NCBI RefSeq assembly: GCF_009730915.1 | Contig: NC_052471.1 | Coordinates: 29,918,185 to 29,982,184, forward strand | DNA: 64,000 nt | Direction of reading: 5' to 3' | From: Dioscorea cayenensis subsp. rotundata | Lineage: Eukaryota; Streptophyta; Magnoliopsida; Dioscoreales; Dioscoreaceae | Shown: positions 37,896 to 49,229 of the stretch, one piece after another | How the letters are laid out: every line of letters begins with the position of its first letter | Numbering within the stretch: the first letter of the stretch is position 1 | The notes under the pieces: model-generated | The model's database searches: none | Told to the model about the DNA's origin: nothing | The model's input: the letters and a program-made list of their open reading frames with translations, nothing else | Position numbers and translations under genes: made by a program

Positions 37896-40459
37896 CTATG
37901 TTTTCACCTTTCCCATGACCCCAGCTCTTTGGCTTCTAAAATGGCTGAGAATTTGTTGTGCCTGCACAAGCATTACAAGAAATACGATGTATTTTATCAT
38001 GAAACGATAACAAAATACGAATTTTCAATAACTTCATACCTTCTCTTTTGCTCTTGGTGTACCAAATTGAGACAGTGCAATCAGAGGTGGCACAGCTCCT
38101 TCTTGCAGCACTATACTGCATAATTTCTGGCTGTTTATACACAACTGGTACAATGCCGACGCGGCATTCTCCTTTCCTCGCTGTGATCCTGTTTCCATTG
38201 TGTCGACTAGCAAAGGAATACCGCCTTCCTGAGCTATAGCTGAACGACCTTCGGGGATTGTTGATATATTCGTTAAAAGAGCCACAGACTTATCAGCCAT
38301 TCCTGTATTCGGATCCAGCATCTCGACAAGATACTTCACGGCACCGGCTTTGACTATTCGCGCTTTGTTCTCATGATAGATAGATAGATTGAATAATGCT
38401 GCAGCTGCATCCTTCTTTCCTCTTAGGCTTCCGAAGCCTAACAGATAAACAAGTGCCTTTACTGCATTTGTTCGACCGATTTTAATTTTGTACTCTTCCA
38501 AGACTGAGAGACTGAACAAAGTTGCTGCTGCATTCTCCTTGGCCTCATTGTTTCCAGATTCCAGTACTTGGATGAGAGGTTCGATCGCTCCCGCTTCTGC
38601 TATGAGTATTTTATTGTTGTCATTGATGGACAAGTTCAGTAATGCCGTAACGGCATTTTCTTGAACGCGTTTTATCTTCGAGTAAAGCAAAGAAACCAAT
38701 GGTGGAATTGCCCCGCATTCTGCAATCAAATTACGATTATCTTTATCGTTCTTTGCTAGAAGTCTAAGCTCAGATGCAGCAGCTGTCTGTACTTCAGAAA
38801 CCCGACTCTTTAAATCCTCAACTAATTTCTGAACTTGGGCATGAGTTCCGGTACCATTGTTGTGTATATTCTTGGGGTTGTTGAGCTGATCTTTTGAAGG
38901 CCATGGAGAAGTATAGTTGATTTCTTCAGACAAGCTCACCTTCTCATCAAACTTGCTCGGTATATCAATGCTAGAAATGGTACTCGAAATAGATTCACTC
39001 TTGCTATGGCAGCAGCTCTGCTGGTTTGCCAAACCACAATGCTGCACAACTTCCTTATCAGACATTAACTGATGATGCTTAGCAAAGAAAGACTGTTCTT
39101 CGGATTTAACATACTCAAGAGACGATCTTGAACTCGAAACTCTGTGCAGTGAATCTCGAAAGCTATTCCCAGGGCTTAATTCTTCTGGAGCTCCCCCTGT
39201 AGGAGAGAACGGAAGAGAGATAATTTCCGACTGAATAGAATCAGATAATTTAATGTTATTCTCCTCACACCAATTTGCAATCAATGCCTTAACTGTGAAA
39301 TTCTGAATCAGATTGATGTGATCAAGCGGTTGTCGGGTATTTGGACAAATTCTCAGGCCATTGTCGAGCCATTTCTGTATGAAAGATCGTTCGTATGTCT
39401 GTCCTGAGGCCACAATTACCGGGTCCACCATAAGCTCTAATGAGAGAGGGCACCGGAAATAAGAAGGGATCGGTTTGCCATTTAAAAACCCAAGCTGCTC
39501 TATATTTGCCATGCAATGTCGAAAGTGAGAGACAAGCCTGATAATTTGGTAGATGTGGTCAGAATACTCGGTCTTCTTCTTAAGTTCCGCTCTGATTCTT
39601 TCCTTTTCAAGAGCTATACTTTCCATTAGGAGTTCCCGGTTTGATGTCAAACCAAGGTTTTCCATTATCTTTAAAATATCTTCAAGGCTAGGTGTCACAA
39701 TTTCGCATTCATCTTTCAGAGCTATTTCAATGAGTTCTGATGTTTGGCCTTGTTCCACACTTTGAAGTTCCTGCATACATTGCTGAATCCAATATCAAGA
39801 TCAGATATAATTCATACAGTAAAAAAAAAAAACAAAAAAAAACATAGCACATTGAACAGTTAATAATTACCTGAATGCTTGATGAATTCGATGAGAAAGA
39901 AGATGACTCCTGTAATTTACTAAGTGCATCGCATATCTCCAATGAAAAATTTCGGGCCTTTAACATTATCGACTCAGTTTGTAATACCTGTTTAGAGTTT
40001 GAATTCTCACCAAAGAACTCAATAAAGAAATTTCTGCTATTCTTAAGATAAATTGATAATCTTTAAGAAAAACTTCAACTAAAATGAACGCCAATATTTA
40101 TAGAGGCCAAACATATCGAAAACTCATGTGATTTATAAATGTCATGATCAATGGAATGAAACAAAATTCCGAATAAAAGAACTCACACTGCATATTTTAC
40201 TCATCCGTTGTGGCCGCCTCTCCATAATTTCTCTAGCCTCATTTACCATCGCATCCAACTTCTCCGCGGCTTCAATGAGTTGTTCATCAATAAGCATTTC
40301 CGAATTCAACACTTCATCAAGCACAACCTTCAACAACTTCAATATTCCAACCATATTTCCAAAGCCTTTCATGGTTGCCGATTTCATGTTCTGGCAAGCA
40401 GCTAAGTGAATGTATCGAGACACACTATTAATTAGACCGCCGATAATTTCCCGGTCCAT
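37896..40459 (-). CDS. PUB3: U-box/ARM-repeat E3 ubiquitin ligase, PUB3-like
   Basis: Four exons on the minus strand, 40459-40187, 39987-39871, 39770-38040 and 37961-37896, join in frame to 728 residues. The start MDREIIGGLINSVSRYIHL was chosen because it fits the N-terminus of Arabidopsis PUB3-type proteins; an in-frame ATG at 40525 would add 22 residues. The U-box is at about 231-303 (PSYFRCPLSLELMVDPVIV, CPNTRQPL). A Ser-rich linker follows, then armadillo repeats from about 450 to 708, with repeated ALLNLS/AAATLFSLS helices. The last exon encodes the ending SHFRSQRAGVMGKVKT. Such proteins transfer ubiquitin from an E2 to substrates bound by the ARM repeats, in cytosol, nucleus or at membranes. 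The orthology to PUB3 rather than PUB2 or PUB4 is likely but unproved. Confidence 0.92.
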
Positions 40460-41100
40460 AGCACCTAATGAAACAATTGTAGAATGATCAACATGTTTAA
40501 ACAAATCGCCTCGCCGTTCCACCATTCCGCTGTAAATCGATAAACCAGAGTTCCTATTTTCAAGATGAGTGTTTAACAATCATGTTTGTTATCAACACAC
40601 AGAATTGCAGAATCATTGCCCTACATAAAGATGCCCTCTTTCTTCACTAAAACAAAATAACATCAACAATGAAACTATTACAAGATTGATTTAAAGCATA
40701 AAAGCAAACCCTAAATCAAATCAACAAATGGGCAAAACAAACTCATAAAAATCCTACCTTTACCATGATGAATCACAACAGCAAAACAACAACAACAAAA
40801 GAACCACTCATCAAAATTTGTCCTTTCCAAAAAAACATGGCTTCTCCATACAAATACATCAACAATGAATAAATAAATATCCAAGAACTAATATACTGAA
40901 ACATACCTCTGTCCATGAGATTTCAAGCAATAGGAACTAGCACTAATCCAGTAAATCCAACACTGACTATCAAAAAACCTTCAAAAACCCTGTTGAAAAC
41001 CCTAAGTTAATCAATCAAACTGCAGACAAAGAGACAGAGAGAGACACAGAGAGAGAGAGAGAGAGAGAGGAAGGAGAAGGAGGAAAAGGTGGCAAAGGAC
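40460..41100 (-). promoter_or_regulatory. PUB3-like gene leader with probable intron and (GA)n run
   Basis: On the minus strand a donor GTATGT just below 40911 and an acceptor ATGTAG at 40621-40622 would remove a leader intron of about 290 bp. A short out-of-frame ATG frame lies in the leader near 40584. A (CT/GA)n run at 41037-41070 is probably near the transcription start. Inferred from splice-site appearance only. Confidence 0.4.
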
Positions 41101-41910
41101 CCACCCATGTTTATTGCTGTAGTGTAGTGCAGTTGGAACTAAACAGTGTATTATAGAGACATGTCAAAGTGAAAACTGGGGAAAGAATCAATCTATTAAA
41201 TAACTAAACTCCAAACAACTTTTACTTTCAACTCATGGATTGGATTCTGTCAATATTGGTAAAAGCTACAATTTTTCTTACTATTTTTCTATTCTTATTT
41301 AATAAATTTAAGATTAAAAAATATATATATATATATATAACATGTCCTCATATGTATGATTATGTATATAACTTTCAAACCAGCAACCAGTGCATAAAAG
41401 TTATCTCTTTTTTCTTTCCTGTCTCTTTAAAGACATTGTTCCCTTCCATTAGGACCATGACATCCATGCTATCTTTATTACATGTTATGAAGATGCGCAT
41501 GTCTTTTTCATTCTACTGCTCATTGTTGAATAGTGTTTTTTTTCTTTTCTTTTTTTGACACCAAAATCTTTGAGAGAGAAGAGAACAAAATTGAGGATCT
41601 AATGAAGCTTTTTATTAAATAGAAATGATTGGTTGTGTTTTATTATTGGAGTTGTTGGGATTAGTTAATTTATGAAAAATGCCAAGAAGTGAGCTGGAAT
41701 ATATATATTAATAAACAAAAATAATCAAGAGCATTTGTTTGAAACTACAAGCAATCCAGTTTGGATCTTATTGAATGAGAACAATACAAGCAGTGAAAAG
41801 CAAACAGTTAAAGCATAACATGATGTAGTTTGAAGTGTTTGTTTTCATCAAACAGTACAATTTTTTGTGTTAGTTAATGTTTGATTTGTATAAGTATGAA
41901 TCCACAGTCA
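41101..41910. other. Upstream intergenic DNA of the PUB3-like gene
   Basis: AT-rich sequence with no coding region. It ends at the assembly gap, so the upstream limit of the promoter is unknown. Confidence 0.6.
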
Positions 41911-42910
41911 NNNNNNNNNNNNNNNNNNNNNNNNNNNNNNNNNNNNNNNNNNNNNNNNNNNNNNNNNNNNNNNNNNNNNNNNNNNNNNNNNNNNNNNNNN
42001 NNNNNNNNNNNNNNNNNNNNNNNNNNNNNNNNNNNNNNNNNNNNNNNNNNNNNNNNNNNNNNNNNNNNNNNNNNNNNNNNNNNNNNNNNNNNNNNNNNNN
42101 NNNNNNNNNNNNNNNNNNNNNNNNNNNNNNNNNNNNNNNNNNNNNNNNNNNNNNNNNNNNNNNNNNNNNNNNNNNNNNNNNNNNNNNNNNNNNNNNNNNN
42201 NNNNNNNNNNNNNNNNNNNNNNNNNNNNNNNNNNNNNNNNNNNNNNNNNNNNNNNNNNNNNNNNNNNNNNNNNNNNNNNNNNNNNNNNNNNNNNNNNNNN
42301 NNNNNNNNNNNNNNNNNNNNNNNNNNNNNNNNNNNNNNNNNNNNNNNNNNNNNNNNNNNNNNNNNNNNNNNNNNNNNNNNNNNNNNNNNNNNNNNNNNNN
42401 NNNNNNNNNNNNNNNNNNNNNNNNNNNNNNNNNNNNNNNNNNNNNNNNNNNNNNNNNNNNNNNNNNNNNNNNNNNNNNNNNNNNNNNNNNNNNNNNNNNN
42501 NNNNNNNNNNNNNNNNNNNNNNNNNNNNNNNNNNNNNNNNNNNNNNNNNNNNNNNNNNNNNNNNNNNNNNNNNNNNNNNNNNNNNNNNNNNNNNNNNNNN
42601 NNNNNNNNNNNNNNNNNNNNNNNNNNNNNNNNNNNNNNNNNNNNNNNNNNNNNNNNNNNNNNNNNNNNNNNNNNNNNNNNNNNNNNNNNNNNNNNNNNNN
42701 NNNNNNNNNNNNNNNNNNNNNNNNNNNNNNNNNNNNNNNNNNNNNNNNNNNNNNNNNNNNNNNNNNNNNNNNNNNNNNNNNNNNNNNNNNNNNNNNNNNN
42801 NNNNNNNNNNNNNNNNNNNNNNNNNNNNNNNNNNNNNNNNNNNNNNNNNNNNNNNNNNNNNNNNNNNNNNNNNNNNNNNNNNNNNNNNNNNNNNNNNNNN
42901 NNNNNNNNNN
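41911..42910. other. Assembly gap (1000 N)
   Basis: Exactly 1000 undetermined bases, which suggests a placeholder size and not a measured one. Long frames that run through it are meaningless. Confidence 0.99.
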
Positions 42911-43319
42911 GCGCCAAGGGAAATGAAGAGAAACACGTAAGCAAGGCAGGTAGTTAGGCTGAGGGCCTGGGTCTGGTTCTCCGGAGAGCTTCTCCGGGTT
43001 CGGGAGGGAGAGGTTCCTTTGATGTCCTGAGCGCAAGTCCAGATGTTCAAACCAATGCCACGATTATCCTTTATGTTTATAAGTGATTCACTCTCTCGTT
43101 CGGCTTGAGGAGGCCTCTGATACCAAAATGTGGCCTTTGATACCAAAAGGTGGCCTTGGCGGCCCATTCGACTGAGGAGGCTTTGGATGATGTCGTGGGG
43201 TAGCTCTCTTTGTTTTTCTTTGTGGGTTAGGAGGAGGCCGTTGTTCCTCCATTTTGTTGTGTTTTTGTGTTCCACGACCTAGTGGACCTTTTGGTGTATT
43301 TTTGTTTGTTCCGGTTTTT

Positions 43320-43610
43320 CTTGGAATGAATGTGTTTATCCACTTTTTCAAAAAGTGACCTTCGCTTTCTCAGCTATTTGTTGTTCCTTTGTTATTTTCT
43401 TATTCTGGTTTTTTGTGTTTTCTGTCGTTGAGTTAGACTTCAACTTTAGTGATTGTTTCCTGCCTTGTATTTGCTTGTTTGTTGTTTCTTTATTTCTGTT
43501 TTTCTCTTTCACACTTGTTCATTGTTGTCTTTGATTCGGTTTGTTCTTGTTTTCTGGTTTTAAATGAATGAATGGTTTATTTATTTTTATAAAAAAAGTT
43601 TTTACAAACT
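43320..43610 (+). mobile_element. LINE-like 3' tail fragment(s)
   Basis: GTGTTTATCCACTTTTTCAAAAA at 43329-43356 matches the tail of the 46.4-53.1 kb LINE. A second tail type, with TGAATGAATGGTTTATTTATTTTTATAAAAAAAG, ends near 43600. Coding parts are missing or lie in the gap. Sequence between 42911 and 43320 carries a doubled GATACCAAAA-GTGGCCT segment of unknown nature. Confidence 0.45.
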
Positions 43611-44004
43611 CTATTAAATGTTACACGATATATTCCTATATAATACAAATCAAAAAATAATACAACAATATTAATTTATAGATAATTGTGTGTATATTAT
43701 ATTGATATTATAAATGTAATTATGTTAATATATAAGAATATTTTTGTATTTTTATTATTGGGGATGGAACCTCTTTTGGTGGCCCTGGGAATCCACCATG
43801 ATATTATGCCTACCGATTATTTTCCTATCCATGTTGGGAAAAATGAAAGAATCTCTACCCCAAATTGAGCAGGCCGCCCCGTGCCCTTTGTACAATGGAA
43901 CACAGTAAAATGATTCACTCAAATTGAGGTATTGTCTTCCATGAGATCATTACGCCGATGGCAAAACTGGGTATGTATGGGTTTTTTAATTAATTAGTGG
44001 TAGT

Positions 44005-44965
44005 GTCTAAGGGATGGAAACTATACCAAATGGACATACACAATGTCTTAATATATGGCGATTTGGAGGATGAGGTTTACATGAAATTGCCTTACACTTA
44101 CAAGGTAAATGGAGCAAAAAAAGTTTGTTGACTTAGCAAGTTGATCTATGGCTTGTGTTAAGCTTCTCGTGATTGTTCTTCAAGTTGATGTGGGCTCTAA
44201 CAAATAATGGATTAGTTCAATCACTTGCGGATTACTCATTATTAATTCACATATCACAAGAATGGAGTATTCATACAACTAGATGTGTATGTGAACAACA
44301 TTATTCTAATGGATAATTAATAATTTGATTGCTTGTATAAACTTCAAGAGCTATTTGAATAAGCGTTTCACATCAAAGACTTGGGAGCACTCAAATATTT
44401 TCATGGTATCAAAGTGGCAAGATCAACATGAGATTTATTTTTGTGCCAACAAAAATACACTTTGGATGTAATATCAAAAGGAATGTATTCGGTAGAAAAC
44501 TAGCCAAAACTACAATGGAGTAGGGGCAGAAGTTGGCATTGCCACAAGGAAAAGGGTTGAAAGATGCTTCAAGTTACCGATGATTGATTGGTCGAGTAAT
44601 TTACTTAATCATCACAAGTCCCAAGATTTCCTATTTAGTGTATGTTTTATCAGTTGGTACAATTGCCTCGAGAAGAGCATTTTTAGGCTACCAAACTAGT
44701 TGTGTGTTACCTAAAAGACAACCCAAGCATGGCATTTTGATGCATATAGAGAGGCATATGAGGGTGTCTACCTATTGTGGTTTTAATTGGGTGAGTTGTT
44801 CAATCACATGATGATTAGTGACAGGATCGATATTTTATCATACCTGGGCAATCACCAATACATTGGAAGACAAAGAAACAAACAATAGTATCACAATCTT
44901 CAGTAGAGTCTGAATATCTGCAATGGCAGTAGCTACCAATGAATTTGATTTAGTTAAAATAATTA
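44005..44965 (+). pseudogene. Decayed Ty1/copia reverse transcriptase and RNase H fragment
   Basis: Reading across frames gives GWKLYQMDIHNV then GDLEDEVYMKLP, the start of a copia reverse transcriptase. DLGALKYFHGIKVARS lies near 44380. An IGRVIYLI-TSPKISYLVYVLS segment follows near 44590-44655. The RNase H end has SWKTKKQTIVSQSSVESEY near 44860-44925. Stops and frameshifts break it throughout, and the catalytic region is damaged. No long terminal repeats were found, so it is an old internal fragment. About 200 bp to its left (43770-44000) may belong to it but were not recognised. Confidence 0.75.
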
Positions 44966-46330
44966 TTAGTATCTTTGTTAGTGATCCACAATGTGTTAGC
45001 TAGTGCGGGACCTCTTCAAACGAGCAAGTCAAATAATAAAAAAAATAGAGGAAAAAAAGAAAACTAAAATAACAAATTTGCATGGTTCATCTAATATAGG
45101 TTGCGTCCTTAGAACTATTGCAAATTCTTACTATAGGGATAAAAAAAAGCAAATCTTTATAAGTACTTATAAATACTCAGTCAGTTTTTATCCCAAACCT
45201 AAATGCAACTAAAAATAATTTTTTTTACAACTCTCACAAGGATTTTTTTTCTCACGAGAATTACTGTACTTTTGTTCAACTTGGAGATACATCAAATGAG
45301 ATCTAGAGGAAATACCCTTATTCATAGGCTCATAGCACCATACTATATATGGAAATCAATTATTTTCTTTATCAATACCTCGTTACACATGATAATTAAT
45401 CTTCTTGATTTCCTTCGCTATTCATGGTGATATTTCCTTCCTTGATTCTTCAATATTACCTTCCTTGATTTCGATGTCACATTATACATAGTAATATTTA
45501 TTATCTTCTTGATTACCTTCTTTGATTTCCTCTAACCAATTAATGAGGTTATATTATGACAATTAGTCATCTATTCACATATATAGCAACAAATCTAATT
45601 TTTCATAAGTGGATCAAGCACATTGAGATTGACTGCCATTTTACTAGAAAATACAGTCAAATAAGGAACATCATCACAGCACAACTGCTATCATAGTTTC
45701 AATTTGCAGACCATCTTAACCAAGGCTCAACCTAGCTCGATAATAATTTTAATATTTAATAGCGAAGGCATTCACAATCATCATACGTCATCTTAAGAGT
45801 AGGCATTAGAAACATTGGAAACTAGATATTTAATATGTAATTAGTTAGAGAAGATGACAATGTGATGAAAAAGTGAATAAACCATATACATTAAAAAAAT
45901 AGTAGCAAGAAATACAAGATACAAAAGCCAATCCACTAGCTAAGGAGCAAAAGATAATAAAGGAACAAACTGGTCTCCTCCAAAACCCAAATCACCCACA
46001 AGAACTACCCCACACTACCGTCCTGTGTCGCCTTGAGTGTGGGGACGCCATACACCCCATCAGATCGAGGTCCAAGGAACTCTAGACTGTGCCAGATAGA
46101 AGAGATAAAGTCCTCAAGCTTTACTCTCAAACCATTAGGAGCTGCAAAAAACTAAGATAAAATCAAATGATCAGTTTTTACCAAAATAGAGTTCGGACTC
46201 GCACATTTATCATTTCTCGCAAATTAAATGGACCACACAAAAGTTTTATCCACCCCATCCACAAACACCCAGACTGAGGGTCTCCTCCAAAACACAAATC
46301 ACCCACAATGTGATTTTTTGGTAAATAAGT
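44966..46330. other. Intergenic DNA with a 30-bp direct repeat
   Basis: Sequence at 45972-46001 is repeated with one mismatch at 46279-46308, 307 bp apart in the same orientation, beginning GGTCTCCTCCAAAAC. The DNA between is richer in GC than its flanks and has no recognisable frame. The rest is AT-rich with nothing recognised. Confidence 0.5.
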
Positions 46331-46477
46331 TTTATCTTATTTTGAATTTATAGAGTTGGCATATTGACTACTACATATACCCATGTATAACTTCTCCAAA
46401 GAACAAGAGATGCCCAACAATGCTTCCAAAGAATTGCGAGATCGGAGCGTGAGGACGACGGCGTGCAGACAACGGTG

Positions 46478-49205
46478 ATGGACTCTTTGCATGGTGATCT
46501 CCTTGGCAGGCGTGGAGGAAACTTTGTTCGTTCTAGAGGGCGAAAGAAATATGGAACTCATAGAAGGCATTCACAGCCGCACCTCAGACCCTCCGATACT
46601 GACCAGAGGAGGGGTCAGGATCACCCTTCGGTGGGTGCTGGGTTCGTTAGGGAGGGAACTTCATTCGCGCAGGCTGCGAGCCCCCCTCAGTTGCACTCCG
46701 TTGTTTCGGAGGACCATCCAGTTAGGGAGAAGGAGGTGAGTAGTGAAAACTCACAGTCCGAGGACTGGGAACAGGTGGTTCGCTAGAAAAACAATCGTAG
46801 TCTGAGCTCCCCTTCTCTTCTCTCCTTACCCAGCCAGACGGGAATTAAACGATCCAGATCCTCGCCTTCTTGCGGACACTGCCTTCGATCCTCCCACAAG
46901 ACCTCTGAGTGTAGACATCTCTTAACTTGCAAGAGATGTGGTGGCGCTGAGCATTTGGCAATCAACTGCAGGGTGGAGTTGCCTTCTCCACCGCGAGGTA
47001 GGCGTGCGCGACCTAAGGCGAGAGAAAGAGACCCTGTGGAGTTTCGTAATGAGAAACTGCCAGCTGTGGATCCCAACCATCCTTTTCGCACCTCTCTCTC
47101 TGTCTCTTCAATTCAAGAGACTGCTAAACTGCGGAAGAAGCTCTCCAAGGTGGTGGTTCTTGACATCGTCTCCGGCCAAACTAATGAAGAGATTTTGTTG
47201 GAGTTCTTACCGGGTGTGTTGAACATGCCAAGAGTGGAAGCCGTCTATGAGTACCGGGGTAATTCTTACCTGGCCTCTCTCAGCAGTGAAGAAGAAGCTG
47301 TCAAGGTTAGCAAGGTGGGTGAAGTTAGCTTACTTCGAGAATGGGACCATGTGTGTTCTCCATCGCTCCGTGGACGGTGGACATCGGTGCAGTGGGTGCG
47401 GCCACGGAAAAGGACAGGTCCTCCTCCTTTGGAACCTTCCCTTGCATGCATGGACTTGGACGGAGTTTGTGGAGTTACTGCGGCCGATATGGGAGCTGGT
47501 TGCCATCCCACACCCGAGCAAACCACACAAGTCTTTCCTCTTCGTATTGGTGCGTTGCCGGCCATGCGTTGTTCTACCACACGAAGTGGCTTTCAGCTTT
47601 GGAATGAGGAAGTTCATCATCCTCATCACATACAATAAGCTACCATTCCCCTCCTTTTGAAAAGACCTGGAAAAATATGTCTATCCTGCGACGAGTCCGA
47701 CGAGGGAGAGTTTGCATGTCGTTGTCGAGCAACAGCGAAGAATGAGCGCCTCCTCTTTTGAATCGAAGGGGAAGGAGGTGATGGTTGAGAGGTCCGGTCC
47801 ACCGACAGTATCGAAGCTGAAGGAGAGGAAGTCGAGTGATTTGCGAGGTATCTCTGACGGCGGAGGAGAGCCTTTTTGGCGTCCCCGAAATCAACCACTT
47901 GGAGCCCGACCGGTGAGTAACACTCCCGGGGTCGCTATATTATCTCGGACCCACCCTGTGAGCATGGCTCCCGGGGTCCCAATGTCCTCCCCGGAGATGG
48001 AGGAAGTCGCGATGGCCGACGCATGCGACCGGGCTCCGCCTTGGTCCGATGGTCGGGCCTCGCGAAACCAGTCCAGCATTGACACGCTTTTGTCCAGCGG
48101 TCATATGACAGTGAACACGCAAGCTCAGCTCTCTGAAACCTCAGCATACAAGGACAATGCTGTCGCAACGTCATTGGCCGAGGATGTCGGGATGCATGGT
48201 AACATGCAGAACACGTTGACAAGGACTTCGTTGCCCATTGGTGCAACGGCTGAGGTTGTCAGCTCGCAGGGCCCCACTTTGACACTCGAACCAACAGAGA
48301 ACAAAATGGGTCTTGTGGGCGAAATTCAAAATGAATCTGGGCCCAGCTTGGCTAACCACGATGGGCCCGGATTGAATGTTCAAGTTGGGCCCAGCTTGAC
48401 TAAACAGGATGGGCCTTCATTCGGACCACCTAATGTATCAACTGGAGACCAAGTTGGGCCAATTTCAGAACCCAATGATGCTAAATCAGATCTTGGGAGG
48501 CCAGAAATCTCTCAACAATCACATGGAGGCACACCATTGGCCAAAGATATTTTTTTGTGACCCCACAAGGCCACCCCCAACTATCACCTCCCGCCTAATT
48601 TCAAATGGGTCTTCATGCACGGTGTATGGACCTTGGTTCCTGGCCAATTTTCGAAGGGCATCCTGTCTTCATTATCTCGTGATGATGATAGGTTGCAGAT
48701 TACTCAGATGGAAATTTGGAGTGAAGAAAATCACATTGAGACCTTATCACCGAATAATGAGCATCATGATTTGGAGGATGCGGGTCGTTATATGGATAGC
48801 TCCGACAGTCGTGCTTCTGAGGACTCGGAATCTGACTTTGAGGAGAAGATTAAACGGCTACTCCACACAGGGCAAGTTGATGACCCTGCGCAAAGTACCA
48901 GACGAAGTGAACGACAAAAGAAACCTTCCTCCCGGTGGACAGAGAAGCAGGGTTTGTCTCACAGCCACCCAAATCAGTTAAGAAGAAAGGGACTACTACT
49001 TCTACCCCGGAAGAAAGTACTTCCTCTACCCCTCTTCTTATTACTGAATGGTCTGATATTCAATTATAGATCTATTGCTCTGCATGTGGAATTTCTTTTG
49101 ATTCGATGCATCATAGGGATAGCTGTTCCTCTTATTTACGCATGCTTGAATCACAACGCTCATCCCCTAAGGGGGATCTTGCGGGTACCTCTGGGGTAGG
49201 GACCG
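46478..49205 (+). pseudogene. LINE ORF1 (nucleic-acid-binding, zinc knuckles), broken
   Basis: The frame beginning MDSLHGDLLGRR runs to a TAG at 46784. It then continues in the same frame through two knuckles, CGHCLRSSHKTSEC and CKRCGGAEHLAINC, both of C-x2-C-x4-H-x4-C form (46870-46970). Frameshifts follow near 47260-47340 and 47660. The C-terminal part (47712-48560) is Ser/Pro/Gly-rich and repeats a GPSL/DGP motif. In LINEs this protein coats the RNA copy. The end of ORF1 is not well fixed. Confidence 0.7.
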
Positions 49206-49229
49206 CCTTGGGAAAACAATAGTTTGTTA

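Noticed and set aside
40525-40525. Upstream in-frame ATG as the PUB3 start
   Set aside because: It adds 22 residues unlike related proteins, which begin at the MDREII-type start; kept as an alternative.
41870-43275. Long open frames of 349-455 codons on both strands
   Set aside because: They run through the 1000-N gap and owe their length to undetermined codons.
47712-48560. A 282-codon frame rich in Ser, Pro and Gly
   Set aside because: It continues LINE ORF1 after frameshifts and is not a separate host gene.
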